Shown piece after piece: positions 1 to 11,092 of a DNA stretch of 64,000 bases. The stretch comes from Multifurca ochricompacta (Eukaryota > Basidiomycota > Agaricomycetes > Russulales > Russulaceae), in contig WTXG01000022.1 in the NCBI GenBank assembly GCA_022496185.1, positions 124,001-188,000 on the forward strand. The letters are read 5' to 3'. The notes beneath the pieces are model-generated. The model searched no databases. It was given only the letters and a program-made list of their open reading frames with translations, and had not been told where the DNA came from. A program made the position numbers and the translations under genes. How positions within the stretch are numbered: position 1 is the stretch's first letter; each line of letters starts with the position of its first letter.

Positions 1-759
1 AGCAGCCAAATATTTTAAAGTAGAGACATCTGGAATGTCCCCATCCAGAAGCTCAAGCAGTGTCCTCCACTTATTAGAGGGATAGGCTTCTGTTGTATAT
101 GTGACAGGCTGTTTGCACTGCACATTCCCAGAAACCAAGGGAAAGACCAGCATGATGCAGCATACTGGTAGCCTTTTCCATATGGTTCTGTTGAACCTTT
201 CAGCCCTTCCGTTCTGTTGTGGGGAATATGGCATTGTCAATTTATGCTCTATGCCAGCCTGCTCAAGTATTGACTTCAGCTCCCTATTGTGAATTCGCCA
301 CCTGGTCTGTATGTAAGGTCTTTATTTTCTTGTCTGTTTTATTTTCCAAGAATGCCTTAATGTTACAGAAGACCGATGTAAAATCACTTTTGCTTTCATA
401 GCAACAACTAGAGCTGTCCTGCTAAAGTGTCTATGAAAGTGGCGAAGTATAGGTTCCCTTGAATTGAAGTACATTGCAAAGGACCAACTAGTCACTATGA
501 ATGACTCCAAGGGTGCTGAAGCTCTCTTTTGAGAGGGAGGGAATGGAAGATGGTGTGATTTTCCCATTTCACAGCCATAACATGGCTTGTCTTCCACTTG
601 GCTATCATCAATTCTAAGGCCTTTTACAGCCTTAGGAGCATGTCTTTTGAGGGCCTCTTTTGACATATGACCCATGTGCAAATGCCAGGTTTCAAGGCTA
701 CTTGATGCAGATTTGTGGGAAGCAGTATTTAGATTTGCATAGTTTTCCCAAGGACCCAA
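1..759 (-). pseudogene. Copia-A copy 1 integrase fragment
   Basis: Encodes the GAG-pre-integrase region (the WHLHMGHMS segment near 690 corresponds to the zinc-binding HHCC part) followed by the integrase core. Comparison with 37085-38593 shows single-base losses near 290, 430 and 480 that break the frame into three pieces, so no functional integrase can be made. In the element this enzyme would insert the cDNA into nuclear DNA. The rest of the domain lies beyond base 1. Confidence 0.8.
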
Positions 760-802
760 TATAGTCCCATAGCCTTGACACCTTCTGCTATAATTGCATT
801 AT

Positions 803-2107
803 TTACTTTATTCTGACCTCAGATGGAGTAAATTCCACTGAGCCACCTTTGTCAGTGATGCAGCTTGTCGACAGTATTCTTTCACTGCCAGGCATATTGT
901 AGACATTATTTAACTCTAACTCATAATTGTTTCGAGTTTTGAGAATGACTTTGCCTGTTCCTTCGACTTGGACTACGGAGCCATCACCAATTGTCACCTG
1001 ATGTCCTGTGTGTGGGAGATACTCAGAGAAGTCTTCTAAGTATGGTGTAAAGTGAGTGGTGGCTCCACTGTCCATCATCCAAGGGTTGCTGCCATCATCG
1101 ACTTCTTGCATATGCTCAGTCAAGGAATAAAGTGAAATGCAAGGTGTCTCATGCACCTCCTGTATTCTGCCACTACCATTAACTACAGTAGCTACTTGTG
1201 TGGAGTTTGTTTGTACACTGGGGCCTTGCCCCTTCCTCTTGTTGCCCTTTTTGCCTGCATCAGCATTGGCTCTGTCCTGTTTCCTTTGCCAACATTCATT
1301 AGCCTTATGGCCCAGCTTCTGGCAATAGAAGCAGGTGACATCATTGGATGAAGATGCACCTGCAGGTTGTGGCGTGAAATTTGGTTTTTTGTTTTTATTT
1401 TTGTTGACATGGGCTGCCTTGTTAAGGGCAGCCCCAACACCACTCCCTGTGGGGCCAGCTAGTCGGCTTTCCTCATTTAGGAACCTTTGTACAAGGTCCT
1501 GAGGGGAAAGGCGGTCAGGAGGACCTGACACCAGGATAGAGCCAGCAATGGCATTGTAGGATGGAGGTAGGGACTGGAGCAATATAAAGCTCATCTGGAG
1601 ATCAGAGATCTCCATCCCATTCTCTTTAAGAGTACTCCTCACATCCAACACATGCTGCAACTGGGGCCTAAATTGTTTGCCTTCCTCCAAATGGAAGGAC
1701 AAAACTGAGCACCACAGATTGTAGGTGGCCATGCTACCTACTGAGCCATAGAGCAATTCCAATCACTCATACTTGGCATTGACAGAAGGGTAAGTTCTGT
1801 CAGAGGCAATTTGGGAATATGTTTCTGGCGATGTTACCATCACCAGAACTCCCATGAGGACTTCCTCCACTCTGTTCCACTCTAGGTACATAGGCTCTGA
1901 CCATTGTGCGAAGCATTTGGCGTACTCATCATCCTTTTCACCATCTTCAGGCTTGGGCAGATTAAGGAATTCAGGGGCATCATGTGTAATGTGCCTCTTC
2001 ATCCCATTTATCCTCAGCAAGGTGGTGAAGGACACTGACCATTGCTGCCAATTTGAGCCGTCAAGCTTATCAAATTTGAAGGTGGGTGGGAAGACGATGG
2101 AAGACAT
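803..2107 (-). pseudogene. Copia-A copy 1 gag and protease
   Basis: The gag ORF starts at ATG 2107 with MSSIVFPPTFKFDKLDGSNW, the SNWxxW motif typical of Copia gag (UBN2-like). A TGA at about 1762 replaces an arginine codon present in copy 2 (YERLES). Downstream are a CCHC zinc knuckle (CFYCQKLGHKANEC, about 1295-1340) and the protease motif DSGATTHFTPY (about 1040-1075), then the start of the integrase region. Capsid and nucleocapsid parts package the RNA; the protease matures the polyprotein. Homologous to 37085-39327. Confidence 0.85.
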
Positions 2108-3028
2108 TTGAGATGATTTGAAAAGGGTTTGATCCTGGTTCCAAGGAGCAGTTAGAACCAGTTGTCCAGGTCTCATTTAAGAGGGCCCATCCATTCTGTG
2201 GCACTATGCTTCAGAACTTAAAAAAGTCCTGCCTCTGATGTGTGACTTCTAAGTAGTATAGTATGTTGTCTAGCACCATCTACAACAAGTCCTAAGCCCA
2301 CATCAGGGGGACATTGTGTAAATAGATGGGGAGTCATGTCATGGAGGAGCCAACCGCAAGTTCCACTAGAGACAAAGGGTATAGAGCCCTTCCTCTAGTG
2401 CTGGTGGTGGAGTCCATGATTAAGCCCTAGATGATTGGGGCCATGACTATAGTAGACTATTGGGTTTCCTCTGGTTGGGGCAAACCCCCAATGAAAGCAG
2501 CAGGTTCTTCTGCCCAGAGATGAGACCCTCTAGCTACTGTGTAAATACTATAGTAGTTCAAGCCTACTTGTATCGAGCCCAAGCGTCATGGGAGTGACTA
2601 CCCATGCCTTGTTCTAGACCCTAAACTCTACCTGCAGGTTGCTAAACCTGGCTTATGGATCGAGCCAAGCATTGACTGAACCTATAGCCCCAAGCCTTCT
2701 GGGCAAGTGGCCTACTAAGACTATGGATGGGACGAAGACCCAGCTACAACTAAGAATACTATTTACTTAGAGTGCACATGAGGAACTCAAGGTGTTTCAC
2801 CCGCTTAGGGTCCCTCATCACCTCTTGCAAGAATCCCCTGAGGGACTAGCCAGACAGATCAAGGTGGCACATAAAGCACACCACCTTGTGGACAGTTAAG
2901 GGCAAAGGGAGAAATAATCGAAGCTCACAAATTGGACTGATTGGGAGAGGAGTCTTGAAACTTTGTGAGCTTGAAGAAGTTTTGTTGGACTGATCAAAGA
3001 AAACAAACAGATCAGTTAAGCATGCCCA
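2108..3028 (-). other. Copia-A copy 1 untranslated leader
   Basis: About 0.9 kb between the primer-binding site and the gag start with no credible ORF on either strand. It is strongly similar to 39328-40250 in the second copy, including the same order of short motifs. Its length and conservation suggest an RNA packaging leader, but that role is inferred. Confidence 0.7.
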
Positions 3029-3040
3029 GGGCCCATAACC
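3029..3040 (-). other. Copia primer-binding site (initiator tRNA-Met half)
   Basis: On the minus strand the 12 bases directly after the 5' LTR read GGTTATGGGCCC. This is complementary to the anticodon stem-loop region of initiator tRNA-Met (GGGCxCATAACC), the same internal-tRNA primer type known for Drosophila copia. The same 12-mer occurs at 40251-40262 and 3608-3619. Confidence 0.65.
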
Positions 3041-3140
3041 TGTTGAACAGGCATGAGGCGCAGCATACTGACTGTGAAAGTTAGTGGGTTAAGCTAAAAG
3101 ACAAGTTAGACTTCAGAGGTGAATAAAACTCTATTACTAT
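3041..3140 (-). repeat. Truncated Copia-A 5' LTR
   Basis: The first 100 bases on the window strand of the LTR (TGTTGAACAGGCATGAGGCG start) match 33702 onward and 40263 onward. The remainder was lost where the hAT-A terminus begins at 3141. Confidence 0.75.
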
Positions 3141-3379
3141 TAGTGTTTAAAAGTCCGGTCCAGTCCGGTTTTTTCAATAAATTTCATGTGGACCAGACTG
3201 GCAACCAGTCTATAGTAACTCAAATATAGACCAACTGCAGACTGGACTTCTTAGGACCGGTCTATAGCAGTTCACTTTCAGTCCAACAACCGGTTCCAAC
3301 CGGTTCTCACATGACCAGTTCAGAACTGGTCAGAGGTTGGTTCCCAGACAGACACTTGCAATGCTTGCATTACATTCTA

Positions 3380-3607
3380 TTATTCCGTTTTGACTCCTAT
3401 TACTATTACTGTACAACATTTTCATTTCTCCATCATTTTCACTAGTATGCAAGCACAACTTCATGATATTTTAGAAGGACTCCTATTGTAGCATAAATTG
3501 TATAAAAAACCTCTAAGTTTACTTGTATCAACAACAGTCTTGCTTTGCTTCCACTTCCACCTCTCACTCATCCCTGCTCATCTTCTTTTGCATCTATAAT
3601 CCTATCA
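3380..3607 (+). repeat. Copia-C LTR remnant (3' part)
   Basis: A segment with a TATA-like box (TGTATAAAAAA near 3500) ending in CCTATCA at 3607, directly followed by the initiator tRNA-Met type primer-binding site at 3608-3619 and by a gag start at 3714. This order marks it as the end of a Copia 5' LTR. The left limit is uncertain because the hAT-A subterminal repeats run to about 3360. Confidence 0.5.
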
Positions 3608-3619
3608 GGTTATGGGCCC
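3608..3619 (+). other. Copia-C primer-binding site
   Basis: GGTTATGGGCCC, identical to the Copia-A primer-binding site, directly after an LTR-like end and about 95 bases upstream of a Copia gag start. Confidence 0.55.
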
Positions 3620-3713
3620 TGGTGTCACCAATTAAATCAATGCAAAAGACCAAAGACGAAACCTCAAAAACATACCCTGCATTTATTATCTGCACCACCC
3701 TCTTTTCACACTA

Positions 3714-4035
3714 TGGCTGACAACATGAAGATCACCTTGACAAAGTTAGCAGCAGATGGATCCAACTGGATCACTTACTGGGACTGCATGAAGTGGACTT
3801 TCAACACAAAGGGGCTATCCAAAATCAGTACAAGTGCCATGATAACAGCCACTTACACCAATGTGTGGAGCTAGTCAAATGCTACACCTCACACACACAA
3901 AAGGGAAAAGCGAGACATAAAAAGGAAAAGAAGACACATGTTAGTGAACTGACAAATAAAGGAAAAGTGGCGCCCCGGCCAGTCGTGCTATGGCAAGTGG
4001 CACAGGTGCGGGTGCACGGTGAAGCTCAGGTGTGA
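3714..4035 (+). pseudogene. Copia-C gag fragment
   Basis: Begins MADNMKITLTKLAADGSNWI, with the GSNW motif of Copia gag, and breaks after about 53 residues by stop and frameshift. A lysine-rich stretch (GKARHKKEKKTH) and a glycine/arginine-rich tail suggest the remains of the nucleocapsid end. It stops where minus-strand host-derived sequence begins near 4060. The matching protease segment lies on the far side of that insert at 5940-6560. Confidence 0.6.
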
Positions 4036-4105
4036 GGGCCCGTATGCATGTGCATGAGGTTGAGGCTGGTGATGGGCGTGGCCGTGGTGATTGTGATAGC
4101 TAGCG

Positions 4106-4960
4106 TTAGGGCCATAATCCAGAAACAAGCCAGCGCTGAGGTGTCGTGGGCCAGGTAGTGTAGGCTTTTAGTATGCAACTTCCTTGAAAGGGACCCCAAT
4201 GTTGGGGTGGAAGATCCTGAAGCTTCTGGTATGGCACTGAAGGTAAGATGGCAACAAGCTCTGCATTGGCAGTATGTAGATTCTTGAGTTCCAATCCATC
4301 GCCTGAAAGAGAAGTAGTGTCAGAGTTGAGAGATGTCCACCAGTTGCCAGAAGGAAGCTTTTGCATGAGAGCATACTTGTGCTTCCGCGGCAGATCGAAA
4401 GAAGTGAGTGGAGCATCAACTGGTTTCGATGAATCGGCTGTTGCACCATCACTCCCGAAAATGCTTGTCTCAGGCTGAGTAGGTATGATAGTTTCAAGGT
4501 CAAGAATGGACTGTGGGGTACGAAAGGAAGACTGGTCAAGAAGAGAAAGAGCAACGTTGCAGAATTTGAGCTGTTGCACCGCTGGAGCAGACAGTCGGGA
4601 GCGACGGTGAGCAAAGACAGGAAACAAGGGTTGAACTGCGGACTGCAGTAGTAAAATTCAATAAGATTAATGACATGAAACCTTTGGGTTAGAACGTACT
4701 CGGAGGACACATAGTGGATGTCGTGAAGACTCTTTCAGAAGAGTGCGAAAAGAATAACTTTGTGGTTGAGAAGATGATTGTGAGCCCGTCGGGGCTGAAG
4801 GGTGGGAAGAATAGGTAGGGAGGGGAAAGGCGCAATCAAGAAGACCCTGGGTGTCAATCCTGCTTGGCAGCGATGAGGGCAGTGCTCATGATAAGAAAAA
4901 GAAAGAACAGAATACTGGGAAGAGGGATGGGCAGTGTCCAAGGCATGGTGCGACTGTAGG
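4106..4960 (-). pseudogene. Captured host-gene fragment of unassigned function
   Basis: A 173-codon minus-strand ORF (4106-4627) has the composition of a real fungal exon: SFDLPRKHKYALMQKLPSGNWWTS, then HTANAELVAILPS and, after a frameshift, a segment resembling LFLDYGP. The frameshift near 4220 and loss of both ends show it is a fragment. The LDYGP-like tail loosely recalls BRD7/BRD9 chromatin proteins and the middle loosely recalls TAF8, but neither assignment is secure. Upstream minus-strand sequence (4627-4960) is serine/proline rich and may hold an intron and a further exon. It lies beside the MYST fragment in the same orientation. Confidence 0.4.
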
Positions 4961-5094
4961 AAGGATTGGCGTTAGAGGGGGGCAGGTGAACAGTGGGAGA
5001 GATGGATGGATGGCGCAGTCAGATTGACTTGACGTGACGGTCAATAGTGCAACAAGTTGAGACTCACCATCAAGTTGAAAGTGGAAGTGGCTTG

Positions 5095-5893
5095 GATGGA
5101 GGCCTGGTAAATGAACATGTTAATTGCATCCTGTTGCATCCCAACACCGTATTGAAGAAGCATACCTTGTTCCACCTCCCATCGACCTCAAATATTGATA
5201 CACTTCCATCCCTGGATCTCATCCCTGGTGGATGACGTGCCTTGCATTTCAACTACAAAGAAGCGTCAGCTTTCCACACATGCCATCAAAAGTGTGAAGG
5301 CATACACCGTGCCTCGATGCACCAAACTGACTCTTATTGTACTTCAGGCAAAATTCAGATCCACAAGCGTCCATCCGGAATATTTGCATACTCTTCTGGG
5401 AAGGGTGCATCGTACCACGTCTGAATGTCATACTCTCCAAAGCAAATGGTGTGTATCCAAACGCCCGTCGAGTGTGCTGTGGTAGGTGAAGGCCCGGGAG
5501 TCGAAGGTGTGGGAGAGATGGAGCGCACTGAATTCGAAGGCTGCGTTGCAGCTATCGTGACATTTGATTGAAGCAGTTGATTTGATGGGCCAGCAATAGG
5601 GATCTTGGGGGCTATGGGGGTGGGTTTTGGTTGGGGTGGATTGAGCTTGATCTGAGAGAGTAATAAGGAGTGCGACTTCGTTAATCTGATCAAATGAAAC
5701 TCACCTCTGTCGCTTGTCGACTTCGCTCAAACCTGAGTTTGTCTGAATGCATTATCACAGTCTTTGATGTATCTCTGTCCTTGGGGGTGAGAATATCATC
5801 AAATAAACCTTTTGCTGGTTCCTTGTCACTGTTGTCCTCATTTTCCTTCCCTTTCCTTGAGCAGGCAGCCTGAGTCAGACCACCATCCGCCAT
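5095..5893 (-). pseudogene. Captured MYST histone acetyltransferase fragment with introns
   Basis: Starts near MADGGLTQAACSRKGKENED (5893), then DTSKTVIMHSDKLRFERSRQATE. A 53-bp intron at 5652-5704 (GTGAGT..CAG) keeps the frame. The next exon carries ICFGEYDIQTWYDAPFPEEY, then the CEFCLKY zinc-finger part (5340-5400), RH and KCKARHPPG (near 5240), then SIFEVDGRWNK. This is the start of the MYST catalytic domain, which acetylates histone lysines in the nucleus. A two-base loss at about 5360 breaks the frame between LWI and EFCLKY, and the acetyl-CoA-binding half is absent. Further likely introns follow RH and NK. Retained introns mean capture at the DNA level. Closest in style to Sas3/Mst2-type enzymes (inference). 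Confidence 0.65.
5652..5704 (-). other. Spliceosomal intron inside the captured MYST fragment
   Basis: Minus-strand intron of 53 bp: donor GTGAGT directly after codon GAG, acceptor CTCTCTCAG before ATCAAG. Removing it joins ERSRQATE to IKLNPPQPK in frame. Its size matches the host introns of the Crinkler gene in this window. Confidence 0.6.
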
Positions 5894-5939
5894 GGGGGTG
5901 ACTCAGGGGGTGTAGTAGTGTGATCTTGAGGTGCGGATG

Positions 5940-6560
5940 TTTGATGGGTGGCGAATGCTCTACCACTTTACGTGTCAGCATACGTGTGTGCCCTCGAGAC
6001 AATGCAAGATCAAAGCAATCTACAAAACATATCAGTACATGACACAGCAAGTGCAGAACTTACCACTGAAACCAAGCTTTATGACTCTGGCACTTCACAA
6101 CACATCTCCCCATTCCTCCAATGTTTCACTTCTTATCGATCCATTCCACCCAGAGCTATCACTGCAGCCAACAAATGAGTCTTCTATGCCATCGGGACTG
6201 GCAATCTTCAAATCAAGGTGCTGAATGGGCTGAAGACCACACCAGTTATTCTCAGAGACGCCCCATACGCACCTGAAATTAGACTCACCATTGTATCCAT
6301 TGGATGTATTGAAAACACTTGTTACTGTTTCCTTTGAAGGCCAGGATTGCAAGATCAAAAATACAAAAGGAGATTGGGCAAAATCAGCATGAGCCCCAAT
6401 GGGCTGTATGAAGTTGAACACATACACGCGGTGGCAGTTGCACCCGAACCCGAAGTGGATGTTCTCACGCTTCACAGATGGCTCAATCCCACATCCAGGC
6501 CACAGTCATCAGATAGAAACACAAGCATAATTATATTAGAACGTCTTAACGTTCTACTCT
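5940..6560 (+). pseudogene. Copia-C protease and pre-integrase fragment
   Basis: The protease motif LYDSGTSQHISP (about 6088-6125) is the Copia DSG(A/T)SxH signature. After a TGA at 6176 the same frame reads on through VFYAIGTGNLQIKV to DAPYAPEIRLTIVSIGC, and a further frame gives DVLTLHRWLNPTS, which resembles the LxHRRLGH start of the GAG-pre-integrase domain. It continues the Copia-C unit begun at 3380 and now separated by about 1.9 kb of captured sequence. Confidence 0.6.
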
Positions 6561-6606
6561 ACTGCGATGGCTACTTCTAATCTAATGTAGTCATAATAAA
6601 GTTTAT

Positions 6607-9600
6607 TCAACAATCTACAACCATGTCATCTGCATACTTATCAAATTCAGCAAGCATGGCATCTGCCTCTAAAAGATCCGCATAACACTTGAGGTCCACC
6701 TCCTCTACCTCAGCAGAGTTCCATGCAGCAAGGTCAGTGATTGTGTTACGCCATGCGAACTTCATTATCTGAAGTTCTTCAAATTGTCCTGTGCCCAAAT
6801 GTGAACGGCGCTCCTCAGCAGTTTGTTTACTTGCTGAAAAAAGTCACTCACAGGGTACAGATGATGCCTGACAGGGGAGGACATCAAGTGCAATCCGTGC
6901 GAGTGTTGGAAAAAGCTGACAATGATCCTGAAATTGTACCTTAGATAGATAGGTAGAAAATCAGTGAATTGCCCACAAACCTGCCACCATTCCACAATGT
7001 CTGTCTCCTTGGTGACATCTGCAGGAACATCCTTGAGATATCATCATAGTTCAGCAGCCCACCCTTCATCCCCCTCCTGTGTCAGAAGCATCTGGCGATG
7101 TTTGTCGAACTCAGAAAGAAAGGATGTGGTTGGCAAACTTCTGGTACCAGAAGACTCTGGGGTAGTGGTTGGCATCATTACCGTTGGTGCTCTAGGTCAT
7201 GTCTTCCAGTAGGCTTCCATCTGTAAGAGTAGTGTCAGTGGATTTTGGGAAGATATAGGGCATACACATACCGTTGTTTCAAGAATCTTCTGGGCCTTGT
7301 CTTGCCAGTTTTTTGCATCCCAGTTTCCTGCTGCATTATCCTCAGCCTGTTCCTCCTCTCCTCCCCAAGCTAACTTGATGTACTGGAGTTTGTAGTATGG
7401 ATGGAGAACTATAGGATGGAATTGAATGCTGTGTCACTAAGAGATCTGTTCACATATGTAATGAGAGCACATAGTAAGGTTTCTCATTGAATCGAGAATA
7501 GTACTTGTTCAGCTTGTTTAGCCCATTGGTAATTGCAGGCCTGTATGCAGCATATCGCACATCATCACCTTTTGTTTCCCAGGCTGTCTGTAGTTCCTCA
7601 ATTGCTGGAAGGGCACACCACAAGGTTGGCTGCCACTCAGGGGAGAAGTAGTGCTGGATGGCCCTTGAATCCTGGACTAGTGGTCAGTAGTGGGAAGTAC
7701 ATAGATTTGTAAACATGCACTGCTAAGATATTCTTCACATCACATACTCGGCTCCAATCATCTTCAGATAGTTTGAATGCTGACCATGGGATGTGCTTGA
7801 TGATCTGTCCACCCTTTCTGATGGTTGTGATGTTGCCGAAACGTTCATCAGCAGATACAATGAACCGATTGATTGGCTGTCATCACTTGTCAAAAAGAGA
7901 AGAACTATTAAATATACAAGTACTCACCTGTCGAAGGGCATAAGAGCAGTCCAACATGAGAAATGCTGATCCCCATCGAATATTGCTGTGGAGAGGGATC
8001 TTGCGTGGATGTGAAATGCCACACTCAAGTTGATATCTCTGGAAGCATTCAATACGCTGTCCAGATGACTGAATCTGGAATTGAACAGATAGGAATAGAG
8101 CATTGTCTTGGAGATGATAGGACAGTAGCATACCTTAATGGCAAGAGTGCGGATAGCAGTAATAACATCCAAAGATCCATTCAACACACAGTTAGCAGGT
8201 ACCTTGGGATCAAATTCCCATATGGCAGTGGCTGTCTCCACAGCAGCAATCTTGGTGATGTGTGACATGATATCGATATTGGCTAGATTGACGACATGCT
8301 CAAGACAACTGAAAAAAGGTGAGAATGTGTGCAAGTCTTGGTAAATGTGAAACACTCATGGGAGTTGGCTGGTGAATGCATCCCAGTGGTTGAGCTGTCG
8401 ACGTTGATGCAAATCCTCGAGCATTGAACAGATCTTGTCATTCGTTGATGCATTGTCTAGCGTTATGGTAGAAAGCTGAGCGAGAATCAATGTAAAGTAG
8501 TTAATTGCATCGAGGACATGCTTACCTTGGATTTATTCTGATTACAGATCCCCACACAGTCACACAGCCCCATGAAATAATGCCCAAGGTTGTCCCCACC
8601 ATGATCCCCTGATATAGCCTTGAATCCCACAACCTCTGATCTCATCTTCCACTTTGCATCCTTGACATCGATCCAGTGTGCAGTCATCCCCAAGAAGGCC
8701 ACTTTTGTAGTGTCTGCAGACCATCCATCTGCAGTGCTTGAGATTTTCCCTGGTGCTGCCTGTTTTCCTTTGTAAGTCTTTGTTGTAATTGTCATGTATT
8801 GTAACTTACAAGAATATCTCTCTTCAGCTCTTCCAAGCGATTGACAAACTGATTGTGGATGTATCTTGTGACATCGTGAGTACTTGGTAAATCCTTTGTC
8901 TTTGACTGTGGTCTCATTGCTACCAAACAGTTACGGAACGAAGCTTTATTAGCAACAGCTAGGGACTTGGAGCAACATTCAACACACTTCAACCATTTCC
9001 TGAAGATTGTGAAAACTTACCTGATCATCACATGCCACAAACTTCGAGACTGTGTTCAGAATACCACCCTGTGTGAATGCTTTTGGACCTGCGGTTACTT
9101 TCTCAAAAGCCATATCCAATGTTGGCTGCTTCCCCTTCATCTGTTTCTTTTCCTCCTGTGCCTTCCAGAGTGAACAGGGTATTGCCCAGTGGTGAATAGG
9201 TGTGTCAGTCTCCTTACATCTCCTCTCATAGACTTTCCAGTGCAGCCATGCATGCTGGCGGCATGAGGAGTTACTTCCCTTGAAGAACGCCTTCTGCATT
9301 CCCTCGCATTTAATCAATTCTGCATCTTCTCTGTATCTTTGTGAGTATAATGGTTCTCTCATTGTGTGGGCATGGGACTTACCTGCAGATGTTGCACCAC
9401 CGCCCTCTCACAGTCTCATTGGTACCATCCCGCTTCTTGAAGTTGACTGTTGAGTGGTCCGAGAACAGTAATCTGATATCTTTTGAGGAGTCGGCTTTCA
9501 CCTTCAGTCTCACAGGGATTTCACTACAATGTTGTTCATCAAGTTTGCCATCATCATTCTGTTACTTGTAAGAAGGCCATTTGAATGAAGGATAATAGTA

Positions 9601-9962
9601 ACACAAACGTCATTATCTGCAGGTGTCCACTGCATGTCCGAGTCATCCTCCTCTGATTCGTCATTGACAACTTCAACTCCATCACCTTCTGACTTGTCAT
9701 CTGTGATATCCTCTACAGCATTCTGATATTTTGACTGTTTCCTTGGTTTTCTTTTTGGTGCGGGCTTGTTGTCACTGGATTTGGATGACTCTTCTTCATC
9801 ACTGCTTTCATCAGAAACTTTCCTTTTTTTGTGGATGGTCTTCTTTGCCTTGCCTTTTGGAGCATGAGCACAAGTTTTCGGTGCAGGTGAGTTCTTCTTC
9901 AGTGGGGCCTTCACTGAGGTTGGCTTTATAGGCTTCATGGTTGAACGCGTCCAGTTGTTCAA
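6607..9962 (-). pseudogene. hAT-family transposase, multi-exon, decayed
   Basis: Reading leftwards: a basic, serine/acid-rich N-terminus with nuclear-localisation-like KKRK runs (9962-9600); a BED-type zinc finger region (GRWCNIC near 9400, CRQHAWLHWK near 9260); an RNase H-like core with TADGWSADTTKVAFLGMTAHW (8690-8750) and TLDNASTNDK (about 8440); a middle region with SNIRWGSAFLMLDC (about 7960); and the C-terminal dimerisation domain (EWWQV near 6990, FPTLARIALD near 6900, HLGTGQFEELQIMKFAW to 6730). Exons appear interrupted by short introns. The conserved arginine of the C-terminal CERxFS-like motif is a TGA at 6844-6846, a C to T change. The enzyme would cut at the 3141/10297 termini and make 8-bp duplications. 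Confidence 0.75.
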
Positions 9963-11092
9963 TTGACAAATAAATAGTGCTTACATTTGTTTGTCTTTGT
10001 AAGAGTATCACACCCAAGTTTTGTTGTATTGTATCTTGTACATAGCACCTAAATGTAGAAGATCTGTAGTACATATTTTGAATATAATAGCTTAGCTTGA
10101 AGCAACCAAAGTCCAGTCTAAGACTGGTTGCAACTGGTCTTTAGACGGTTTTTTAAAATGATATATTGTTGATGGACTGCAGACCGCATGTGTGATGACT
10201 TTGGGGCAACCACAACCGGTGGTCCAGTTGCCACCAGTCCGGTCCGGTCCAGTTTGCAGTCTTTTTTCGGTCCAATGGACTGGACTTTTAAACACTAGGA
10301 TCATCCAGTGCAGGATGTTCCACACATAGTGATTGGCAGGGGTAACCCTGGGGTATCCTTGTTGGTACCTGTACCCGTACCCATACCCGTCACTACGGGT
10401 ATGGGTAACCTGCGGGTTACCTGCAGGTCACCCATGAAAATGTGTGCAAGTTCTTTACTTGCATTGCGCATTTCAGATAACCAGCCCGGGCCTTCCCGGA
10501 CCAAGAAGATACACAATGTGTTCATTTGTGGCTGCTTAAGATCCCTCAATGACTCTTGTTTTATGTTCAGAAGATTAAGATAATTCATTATTCTATTGTT
10601 ATTTTATTATTCTGGTTTCAATTTTATACAAGTGCAACTAAAATCCACCCCAATATACAAAGATGATTAGATAGATGTTATAGAATATTGATGAAAAGCC
10701 TGTCAGATAACCACACAGAATGCAAAAATAATTAATGAATGCATAGTTATTGGCAGGGATGACCCCTGGATATTTGTTTTGATACCCAGGTTACCCATAA
10801 AATGAAATGCGTGCAAGTTCTTTACTTGCATTGCGCATTTTGGACATCCGGCCTGGGAGATCCCGGTCAAGGAGATACGCACTCAGACACAACACATTCA
10901 TTTATGGCTACTCAAGATCCCTCAAAGATTCCTATTTTATGTTCATAAGATTAAGATAATTTATTATTCCATTTTTATTTTATTATTCTGCTTTCAATTT
11001 TATATGAGCGCAACTGTTCTTTGCATTTCTGTGCATTTTGGGTAAATGGCCTGGGCCATCCCGATCAAGGAGATAAGCACTTGGACACAATG

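Larger units (their letters stand above)
1..3140 (-). mobile_element. Copia-A copy 1, truncated Ty1/Copia retrotransposon
   Basis: Minus-strand Ty1/Copia element cut by the left edge of the window and, on the right, by the hAT-A element at 3141. Reading leftwards from the right it shows a truncated 5' LTR (3041-3140), a primer-binding site, an untranslated leader, gag with a CCHC knuckle, an aspartic protease and part of the integrase. It is closely similar to the fuller copy at 33702-40303, which lets the lesions here be recognised. RT and RNase H lie outside the window. It carries more frameshifts than copy 2 and is dead. Confidence 0.9.
3141..10297 (-). mobile_element. hAT-A composite element with captured sequences
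   Basis: The ends are inverted: TAGTGTTTAAAAGTCC at 3141 and its complement ending at 10297. The subterminal regions repeat short CCGGT/ACCGGT motifs, a usual hAT arrangement. The same ends bound the 1149-bp derivative at 43504-44652, which has a perfect 8-bp duplication, so the termini are real. Inside are a Copia-C fragment, host-gene fragments and a minus-strand hAT transposase. The outer 8-mers (ATTACTAT on the left, GGATCATC on the right) do not match, so the insertion was rearranged later or the two ends come from different events. Confidence 0.75.

Noticed and set aside
4168..4710. 180-codon ORF overlapping the captured exon
   Set aside because: Leucine/serine-rich reading of the same DNA in another frame; the 4106-4627 frame has the more protein-like composition.
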